A stretch of 64,000 nt of DNA from Cupriavidus gilardii (lineage in GTDB: Bacteria; Pseudomonadota; Gammaproteobacteria; Burkholderiales; Burkholderiaceae): contig NZ_JABTYE010000005.1 of NCBI RefSeq assembly GCF_013314895.1, positions 62,001 through 126,000 on the forward strand, written 5' to 3'. Position numbers and translations under genes: made by a program. The notes beneath the pieces are model-generated. The model saw only the letters and a program-made list of their open reading frames with translations. It searched no databases and had not been told where the DNA came from. Shown here in pieces: positions 57,885-64,000 of the stretch. Every line of letters begins with the position of its first letter. Positions within the stretch are counted from its first letter, which is position 1.

Positions 57885-60518
57885 ATGCTGTCCATCCACC
57901 GCCTCGTCCTTCGGCTGCTGTCGCCCTTCCGCCTGCCCATGATTCCCCCTGCCGCCGATGCCTCCCGCGATGCCGGCGGCGCCGGAATGCCGGCCGGCGG
58001 TCCTGGCGCCATCGACCAGTTGAGCGCGCTGACGCCGCTGGACGCGCTCGAAGGGCTCGGCCCCGCCGACGAGGCCGCCGACGGCCGCCCCTTCACGGGC
58101 CCGCCGCGCGGGCTGTGGTGGCTGCGCTGGCGCAATCTGGTCGCGACCAGCTGGTTCATGTTCATCCCGCTGGTGGCGATCGTGCTGTTCTCCGGTGCGA
58201 TGGGCGTGATCCTGTGGTCCCTGCACGAGACCGAGCGCCAGCAGCAGCGCGACGCGCTGTACCGCGACGCCGCCTGGGCGCAGCAGCGCGTGCGGCTGTC
58301 GCTGCTGAGCAATCAGGATCAGCTCGCCTCGCTGGCGCGCGACATCGCCGCCGCGCAGCTTGACCAGCGCGCCTACCGCACGGCCGCGCAGGAGGTGCTG
58401 CGCGAGAACCCGGAAATCGTCTTCATCAACTGGCTTGATGCCACGCGGCGCGCGCGCTGGTCGCTGCCGTCGACGTCGGAATTCGCCGCGCGGCTGCGCG
58501 AGACGCCGGAGCAGCCGCTCGAACCCGAGGTGCTCGACACCTTCGACACCGCGCGCGAGACGCAGCGGGTCGTCTATTCGCGCCCGCTCGTCAATGAACG
58601 CGGCGACAGCTTCATGCTGATGCAGGTGCCGATCGTGCGCGACAACGAGTTCCTCGGCACGCTCGGCGCGCTCTATTCGATCAACGGCATCCTGACCCAT
58701 CTGCTGCCGCCCGAGCTGACCGAGCGCTACCGCTTCTCGCTGATCGACAAGAACAACCAGCTGCGCGCCAGCACTTCGCTGCGGCCGGTGCCGGCCACCG
58801 CGCTGTCCTACGAGGTGCTGCTCGACCCGCCGGGCCATTCGCTGTCGCTGCGCGCCGACGCCTATCCGCCCGCGTCGAACCTGCCCAACAACATGCTGCT
58901 GTGGCTGGTGGTGGGGCTGTCGTGCTTCCTGCTGTGGAGCCTGTGGAGCATGTGGCGGCATACCAGCCGCCGCTCCGAGGCGCAGCGCGCGCTGCTGGCC
59001 GAGACCTCGTTCCGCCGCGCGATGGAAAACTCGATGCTGATCGGGCTGCGCGCGCTCGATCTGAACGGGCGCATCACCTATGTCAATCCGGCGTTCTGCC
59101 GCATGACGGGCTGGCAGGAGCACGAGCTGGTCGGCCGCGTGCCGCCCTTCCCCTACTGGCCGCCCAACGACCAGCAGGAGATGCAGCGCCAGATCGACCT
59201 GACGCTGCAGGGCAAGTCGCCCACCGGCGGCTACGAGATGCGCGTGATGCGCCGCGACGGCACCAGCTTCTTCGCCCGCATGTACGTGTCGCCGCTGATC
59301 GACAGCCGCGGCCGCCATACCGGCTGGATGAGCTCGATGACGGATATCACCGAGCCCAAGCGCGCGCGCGAGGAACTGGCTGCCGCGCACGATCGCTTCA
59401 CCACGGTGCTGGAAAGTCTTGACGCGGCCGTGTCGGTGCTGGCCACCGACAAACCCGAGCTGCTGTTCGCCAACCGCTACTACCGCCAGCTGTTCGGCTG
59501 GGAGCCCGAGGGTCATCTGAAGCTGGCCGGCGGCGAGGTCGAGCAGGAACAGGTCACCAGCGACCACACCGACTTCGTCGACGCCTATGCCGGCCTGCCC
59601 GCCTCCGAGCTGATGCCCTATGCGTCGGACGCGCGCGAGATCTTCGTGCCCGACATGCAGAAGTGGTTCGAGGTGCGGCGCCGCTATATCCAGTGGGTCG
59701 ACGGCCATCTGGCGCAGATGCAGATCGCCACCGACATCACCGTGCGCAAGGCGGCCGAGGAAATGGCGCGCCAGCACGAGGAGCGCCTGCAGTTCACCAG
59801 CCGCCTGACCACCATGGGCGAGATGGCCTCGTCGCTGGCGCACGAACTGAACCAGCCGCTGGCGGCCATCAACAACTACTGCATGGGCGCGGTGGCGCGG
59901 CTGCGCTCGGGCCGCAGCACGCCCGAGGACCTGATGCCGATCCTCGAGAAGACTTCGGCGCAGGCGGTGCGGGCGGGCACGATCATCAGCCGCATCCGCG
60001 GCTTCGTCAAACGCAGCCAGCCGCAGCGGCGCGAGACCGCACTGCACGACATCGTCGCCGACGCGGTGGGCCTGGCCGATATCGAGGCAACGCGCCGCCG
60101 CGTGACGATCCTGACCCGGCTGCCGCCTCCGCCGGTCACGCTCTATGTCGACCCGGTGCTGATCGAGCAGGTGCTGGTCAATCTGCTGAAGAACGCGGTC
60201 GAGGCGATGTCGGGCCTGCCGGCAATGCGGGCCGCGGGCGTGGTGCGGCTGCACGCGCGCATCGACCAGGGCGAGCTCGGCCAGACGGTCTGCATCGACG
60301 TGATCGACCAGGGGCCGGGCGTGGACGAGGCCACCAAGGAGCGCTTGTTCGAGCCGTTCTTCAGCACCAAGTCCGACGGCATGGGCATGGGCCTGAATAT
60401 CTGCCGCTCGATCATCGAGTCGCACCAGGGCCGGCTGTGGGTCGAAAACAATGCGGACGGCATCGGCTGTACGTTTAAAATCATGCTGCCGCTGGAGCCG
60501 GATACCGCCGATCAGTAG
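57885..60518 (+). CDS. membrane-bound PAS sensor histidine kinase
   Basis: 877-residue sensor. Two membrane helices (about residues 90-112, FMFIPLVAIVLFSGAMG, and 337-358, LLWLVVGLSCFLLW) enclose a periplasmic domain of about 220 residues. PAS-1 (about 375-495, GRITYVNPAFCRMTGWQ) and PAS-2 (about 500-625) follow. The transmitter has phospho-acceptor His653 in SSLAHELNQPL, the N box LLKNAVEAM, DQGPGVD, FEPFFSTK and GMGMGLN. HELNQPLAAI places it with FixL/DctB-like kinases. No haem-binding His signature was identified. The partner regulator is 157 bases downstream; signal unknown. Divergent from aceE. Confidence 0.9.
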   Translation: MLSIHRLVLRLLSPFRLPMIPPAADASRDAGGAGMPAGGPGAIDQLSALTPLDALEGLGPADEAADGRPFTGPPRGLWWLRWRNLVATSWFMFIPLVAIVLFSGAMGVILWSLHETERQQQRDALYRDAAWAQQRVRLSLLSNQDQLASLARDIAAAQLDQRAYRTAAQEVLRENPEIVFINWLDATRRARWSLPSTSEFAARLRETPEQPLEPEVLDTFDTARETQRVVYSRPLVNERGDSFMLMQVPIVRDNEFLGTLGALYSINGILTHLLPPELTERYRFSLIDKNNQLRASTSLRPVPATALSYEVLLDPPGHSLSLRADAYPPASNLPNNMLLWLVVGLSCFLLWSLWSMWRHTSRRSEAQRALLAETSFRRAMENSMLIGLRALDLNGRITYVNPAFCRMTGWQEHELVGRVPPFPYWPPNDQQEMQRQIDLTLQGKSPTGGYEMRVMRRDGTSFFARMYVSPLIDSRGRHTGWMSSMTDITEPKRAREELAAAHDRFTTVLESLDAAVSVLATDKPELLFANRYYRQLFGWEPEGHLKLAGGEVEQEQVTSDHTDFVDAYAGLPASELMPYASDAREIFVPDMQKWFEVRRRYIQWVDGHLAQMQIATDITVRKAAEEMARQHEERLQFTSRLTTMGEMASSLAHELNQPLAAINNYCMGAVARLRSGRSTPEDLMPILEKTSAQAVRAGTIISRIRGFVKRSQPQRRETALHDIVADAVGLADIEATRRRVTILTRLPPPPVTLYVDPVLIEQVLVNLLKNAVEAMSGLPAMRAAGVVRLHARIDQGELGQTVCIDVIDQGPGVDEATKERLFEPFFSTKSDGMGMGLNICRSIIESHQGRLWVENNADGIGCTFKIMLPLEPDTADQ

Positions 60519-60550
60519 GGGCGGCCGGCCAGATCGTCGGACGCTCACCC

Positions 60551-60583
60551 GACGATCGTCCGGCGATCGTCCGACGATCGCCC
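60551..60583. repeat. 11-bp tandem repeat between kinase and response regulator
   Basis: GACGATCGTCC, GGCGATCGTCC and GACGATCGCCC follow each other without gap; each contains the palindrome CGATCG. Function unknown; they could fold into small hairpins between the two genes. Confidence 0.75.
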
Positions 60584-60675
60584 CGCCCACACTTGCCCCC
60601 GCCGCGACGGGTGTGCGGCGCGCGCGGCCGGAGTTACACTAGCCGAATCGCACAGACGCAGCATCAGGAGACTTC

Positions 60676-61308
60676 ATGACCGTAGCGCCAAACCCCACTC
60701 CCCACCGCGGCGAGACCGTCTTCATCGTCGACGACGATGAAGCGATGCGCGACTCGCTGACCTGGCTGCTGGAGGGCAATGGCTACCAGGTTCGCAGTTT
60801 CGCCAGTGCCGAGCAGTTCCTGGCCGCCTACGATGCCAACCAGGTCTCCTGCCTGATCCTGGACGTGCGCATGCCGGGCATGAGCGGCCCCGAACTGCAG
60901 GAGCGCATGATCGCGGAGAACATCCATCTGCCGATCGTCTTCATCACCGGCCATGGCGACGTGCCGATGGCAGTGTCGACGATGAAGAAAGGCGCCATCG
61001 ACTTCATCGAGAAGCCGTTCGACGAATCCGAGCTGCGCGCGCTGGTCGAGCGCATGCTGCAAAAGGCCAGAGCCGACCATTCGGCCGCGCGCGAGCAGCG
61101 CGCCGCGCAGGACCTACTGGGCAAGCTGACCACCCGCGAACAGCAGGTGCTCGAGCGCATCGTCGCCGGGCGCCTGAACAAGCAGATCGCCGACGATCTG
61201 GGCATCTCGATCAAGACGGTGGAGGCGCATCGCGCCAACATCATGGAAAAGCTCAACGTCAACACCGTAGCGGACCTGCTGCGGCTCGCCCTGTCGCGCA
61301 ACAGCTGA
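60676..61308 (+). CDS. FixJ-type response regulator (receiver plus LuxR HTH)
   Basis: 210-residue regulator. The receiver domain has the acidic pair in FIVDDDEAMRDSL, phospho-acceptor Asp63 in LILDVRMPG, Thr in VFITGHGDVPM and Lys in FIEKPFDE. After a linker, the LuxR HTH reads LTTREQQVLERIVAGRLNKQ and GISIKTVEAHRANIMEKL. This is the FixJ/TtrR class. AGGAGA precedes the ATG. It is phosphorylated presumably by the kinase upstream; targets are unknown, with the neighbouring aceE a plausible one. Confidence 0.92.
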   Translation: MTVAPNPTPHRGETVFIVDDDEAMRDSLTWLLEGNGYQVRSFASAEQFLAAYDANQVSCLILDVRMPGMSGPELQERMIAENIHLPIVFITGHGDVPMAVSTMKKGAIDFIEKPFDESELRALVERMLQKARADHSAAREQRAAQDLLGKLTTREQQVLERIVAGRLNKQIADDLGISIKTVEAHRANIMEKLNVNTVADLLRLALSRNS

Positions 61309-61427
61309 TCGGGTTTCCCGATCCGGTTTCCCGGTCCCGGCTTCCCCTCCTCTTTCCCCGCACCCCCTCTGGCCCGTGGCCGGCATCGCGCCGGACACGG
61401 GCCAGTTCACGAGAAAGCTAGCGTTCC

Positions 61428-61457
61428 GGCGCTTCCGCAACAGCGTGCGGAAGCGCC
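61428..61457 (+). terminator. strong hairpin between response regulator and second F-box gene
   Basis: GGCGCTTCCGC-N8-GCGGAAGCGCC is a perfect 11-bp stem without a T tract, about 110 bases before the F-box gene. A smaller GATCGGG-TTT-CCCGATC hairpin (61307-61323) overlaps the regulator stop codon. Either may separate the two transcripts. Confidence 0.4.
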
Positions 61458-61565
61458 GCCGCGCATCGTTCGGTTCGCCGGGCGCGGTCCGCCATCTTCG
61501 TTCTGGTTCTCTCGACTCATGCTGGCCCTGGCCGCTCCCGCTCTTCCCACTGCCGGAGCCGACCG

Positions 61566-63896
61566 ATGCTTGAACCCACCTGCCCCACGCCCCCTGCGCT
61601 CTCCACGCTATCCACGTTCCCCACGCCTTCGGGGCGTGACCACACCGCCGACGTGGCGAACGAAACGGCGCCATCCCGCTTCACGCTGCTACCTCAATCG
61701 ATCCTCGACCATGTGCTCGAGTTTCTGTCGCTGCATGACCGGGTCGTGCTGGAACGCAAGATCTGCCACCCGCTGAGCCAGCGCCTGCAGGCGTGCGCGG
61801 CCGCCGATGCCGCGGTGATGCTGACCACGAATATCTGGACCGCGGCCTCGCTGCGGGCCCAGCTTGACGGCCTGCCACAGTCGGACTTGCCGGCGTTCGG
61901 GCGCGCCCGCGTGATGGCCGGCATGCTGGCGCGCGTGCCCGAATTGCCGACCGACGAACGCTGGAGCGCGATCGAAGCGGTGCTCGAGCGGCTCGACACG
62001 GTGTCCGGCGCATTGGCGCCCGTGATGGATGCCTTGGCGGCGGTGCTTGCCGACCTGGCGGCCGGCCTGAATCCCGGCCCGACGCAATGGGCAAGACTGG
62101 CGCAAGCCGTCGCCTCGCTGCCGATCGCGGCCAGCGCACGTGCCATCGTCGCCGTCCTGGGCCGGACGGCCGGGCCGCGGTCCTCGCCGTCCTCGCGCCA
62201 GCTTGCCGCGACGCTGCTGCCCGAGACATTGAGCCCGCTCTCCATTGCACGCGCCCTGCCCGCCGCCGAGCAGCGCAAGGGGACAGGCCAGTTGCTGTGC
62301 GGCGTCATGGCACGCGCGGACGATGAGGCCACCTTCGCCGCGCACTGGTCCGCACTGCTGGCGGCAGCCGCCGGCCAGATCGAGCGCGACGCTGCCTTTG
62401 CTGCCCGCGTGTTCTGCGCCTTGCTGACGCTGCTGCCGGGCGGCCGCACCGCGAGCGCCTACTACCGCAGCCCTCCCTCGGCACCGACGTCGCTGCAGCA
62501 TTGGCGCACGGTTCTCGGGGCGGCGGCGGCGCTGCCGGGCGATGCCGCCTTCGAGGTAGCGCGGTCGGCGGTCCACACCATGCAGTCCGCGGCGCTGGAC
62601 GATCCCGATTGCGCTGCAGCGGCGACCGCGGCCGTGCTGGCGCATCTGCAGGGCTCGCCCATGCAGATCGCGCGACAGCTGCAAATACGCGCCGAGCTGC
62701 TGCCCTGTCTGCCGCCCCGGCAGCAAGCGCAAGCATGGCGCGCCCTGTGGGATCAGGCCGAGCAGCACTCGCTGCCATCCGTCGCCATCGCGCTGGCCAA
62801 TATTCTGCGGTTGAATCCTTGCGACCCGGTCGAGGGATGGCGCCGCGTGCAGAACTATTGTCTGAACGCCACCGCGCCAACGCCCGCGCAACGCGCCGCG
62901 CTGCTGTGGCAGGCGAGCAGCCAATGCGCGCCCGGCACCGCCCACGCAGAGGCGCTGTTCGATGTGGCGAGCGACCTGGCGCTGCGCCATCATCAATTCC
63001 TGCCCCTGGTGCGATGGATCTATACCGATGACGACGAGCCCGCCGACCGGATCCTGTCCGTGATCGGGAAATTGCCCCTGGTGCCGCAGGCCCGCGCCTT
63101 CGCGGAATGGCTGCCGCAGCGCGGATGGCCCGACGAGCTGCTGCCCAGGCTGTTGCCGCTCGCGCAACAGCTGCAATCCGCGGGATGCTGGGCGGAACTG
63201 AGCGAGTTGGCCGCCGCCTGGGTGGTGCGCTGCAACGACATGGTGGAGAACGGCCCGAAACTGTTGCCGTCGATCCCGCACGCTGTCTTGCCACAAATGG
63301 CCGGCGACATGCTGGGCGTGCTGGAAACCGGCGTCTGCGCCAGTCACACGCCGAAATTGCTGGCCGGCATGGCGCAGCTGACTTGCGGCCTGTGGCTGCA
63401 ATCGCGCGCCCCGGAACTGGTCGATCGCGCCTGGGACCTGATCGACCGGCTCGACGCACAGACCGTCCGCAGCGCGATGGAGATGTTGTATCGCCTCAAG
63501 CAGCGTCCTCGCGGATGGCCGGGCGACGACACGTTGCTGCCGAGCGAATGCTGGGCGCGGCCGACCTTGCTGCGCGCCGCCGCGCTGGTGCAGGCCCGCT
63601 TCACCGCGGCCGAACGCCGGCGCTGGCTGCCGCGGCTGGTCGAGGCCGAAGGCCGGATGGGAGATTTCCGGCCGGACGTCGAGCGCGGCCGCTTCGATGC
63701 GGTCCGGCAGGCGATCTGGCAAATCGCTGCCACGCTGCCGCGCGATGCCATCGACTCGGTCTACAGCCGGTTCGCCCACTGGTTCAAGCCGGCCGCGCGC
63801 GATCCCCAGCACCTGGAAGCCTGGCTGCAGGCGTCCGCCAAATTTGCCGCCGGCGGACCGCCACGGCCGGACGGCAGTTCTTTCGGCCCCGGCTGA
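61566..63896 (+). CDS. second F-box-like helical protein
   Basis: 776-residue protein I cannot assign to a named family. Residues 1-38 are Pro/Thr/Ser-rich (PTCPTPPALSTLSTFPTPSG). About residues 39-77 match the F-box pattern: FTLLPQSILDHVLEFLSLHD followed by RVVLERKICHPLSQRL. The remaining 700 residues are Ala/Leu/Trp-rich helix with repeated LP..xR/Q spacing (LPTDER, LPIAASAR, LPGDAAF, LPPRQQ, LPLVPQ), as in a HEAT/ARM-like solenoid, and several Cys. No signal peptide or catalytic motif is seen. GGAG lies seven bases before the ATG. Beyond the shared layout, similarity to the protein at 17346-19496 is low by eye. Neighbours are core genes and base composition is ordinary. Confidence 0.68.
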   Translation: MLEPTCPTPPALSTLSTFPTPSGRDHTADVANETAPSRFTLLPQSILDHVLEFLSLHDRVVLERKICHPLSQRLQACAAADAAVMLTTNIWTAASLRAQLDGLPQSDLPAFGRARVMAGMLARVPELPTDERWSAIEAVLERLDTVSGALAPVMDALAAVLADLAAGLNPGPTQWARLAQAVASLPIAASARAIVAVLGRTAGPRSSPSSRQLAATLLPETLSPLSIARALPAAEQRKGTGQLLCGVMARADDEATFAAHWSALLAAAAGQIERDAAFAARVFCALLTLLPGGRTASAYYRSPPSAPTSLQHWRTVLGAAAALPGDAAFEVARSAVHTMQSAALDDPDCAAAATAAVLAHLQGSPMQIARQLQIRAELLPCLPPRQQAQAWRALWDQAEQHSLPSVAIALANILRLNPCDPVEGWRRVQNYCLNATAPTPAQRAALLWQASSQCAPGTAHAEALFDVASDLALRHHQFLPLVRWIYTDDDEPADRILSVIGKLPLVPQARAFAEWLPQRGWPDELLPRLLPLAQQLQSAGCWAELSELAAAWVVRCNDMVENGPKLLPSIPHAVLPQMAGDMLGVLETGVCASHTPKLLAGMAQLTCGLWLQSRAPELVDRAWDLIDRLDAQTVRSAMEMLYRLKQRPRGWPGDDTLLPSECWARPTLLRAAALVQARFTAAERRRWLPRLVEAEGRMGDFRPDVERGRFDAVRQAIWQIAATLPRDAIDSVYSRFAHWFKPAARDPQHLEAWLQASAKFAAGGPPRPDGSSFGPG

Positions 63897-63966
63897 GCGC
63901 CCAAGCGACGCCGTCCGCGCGCCGCGGTGCGGCGGCGCCCGCGCCGCCCGCCACGGCGCGACACCT

Positions 63967-63972
63967 TATAAT
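63967..63972 (+). promoter_or_regulatory. -10 element at the window end
   Basis: TATAAT 28 bases before the window edge, in a GC-rich spacer without a good -35; it may serve a gene that starts outside the window. Confidence 0.35.
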
Positions 63973-64000
63973 GTCCCCCTTTGCGACGGCAGACCTTGGC

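Noticed and set aside
57867..60590. 907-codon open frame opposite the sensor kinase
   Set aside because: Shadow frame of a GC-rich gene; the kinase motifs are all on the plus strand.
61440..61560. hrp_II/PIP-type box (TTCG-N16-TTCG) before the second F-box gene
   Set aside because: TTCG tetramers occur but with spacings of 19 and 24 bases, not 16.

Overview
The window is high-GC bacterial chromosome with densely packed core genes. It fits a betaproteobacterium of the family Burkholderiaceae, most like Cupriavidus/Ralstonia. The best evidence is the phaC-phaA-phaB-phaR block with bktB nearby, a phaC promoter and thiolase/synthase sequences very close to what I recall for Cupriavidus necator, a phasin PhaP, and the aat-bpt-pyrD and pdh gene groups. 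No insertion sequence, integrase, prophage, CRISPR array or rRNA was seen. Names come from protein motifs read by eye, with no database search.

Layout. 1-8.2 kb (minus strand): polyhydroxybutyrate (PHB) metabolism, phaC-phaA-phaB-phaR-rimO-bktB, with bktB cut by the window edge. 8.2-17.2 kb: housekeeping genes (pgeF, rluD, bamD, a DinG/YoaA helicase, a YdcH protein, a secreted coiled-coil protein, tex). 17.3-19.5 kb: a large protein with an F-box-like motif and helical repeats. 19.6-21.5 kb: kup. 21.9-29.8 kb: a branched-chain-type ABC transporter (livFGMH plus binding protein), a benzoate-CoA ligase and a divergent BoxR regulator, which together form an aromatic-acid uptake and activation unit. 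30.0-31.3 kb: a Xre/ParS-RES toxin-antitoxin pair followed by initiator tRNA-fMet. 31.4-36.3 kb: tautomerase/LysR, a Nudix hydrolase, both N-degron aminoacyl-transferases and pyrD. 36.4-40.5 kb: aldo/keto reductase and a three-gene ABC importer. 40.6-45.7 kb: lactate-utilisation type genes (lutA, lutB, a small unknown protein, an IclR regulator, an FAD-linked 2-hydroxyacid dehydrogenase). 45.8-49.0 kb: pbpG, a thioesterase and an EamA transporter. 49.1-50.0 kb: phaP with its control region. 50.2-51.0 kb: a HigBA-type toxin-antitoxin pair that runs straight into an 8-bp tandem array. 51.1-57.5 kb: the pyruvate dehydrogenase operon aceE-aceF-lpd. 57.9-61.3 kb: a two-component system divergent from it. 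61.6-63.9 kb: a second F-box-like repeat protein.

How the parts connect. Pyruvate dehydrogenase and benzoate or lactate catabolism supply acetyl-CoA; PhaA/BktB, PhaB and PhaC turn it into PHB granules, which PhaP coats and PhaR senses. I see TGC/GCA-rich dyads in the phaR leader and around the phaP promoter that could be PhaR operators, a TGCA-N6-TGCA site on the bclA promoter that fits BoxR, and a 7+7-bp dyad on the aceE promoter.

The least explained part is the pair of F-box-like proteins (17346-19496 and 61566-63896). Each has a Ser/Thr/Pro-rich N-terminus, one F-box-like segment and a long helical region, partly built of about 36-40-residue repeats in the first protein. They look like candidates for proteins acting inside a eukaryotic host cell, but no secretion genes or hrp-type boxes are visible here to prove that.
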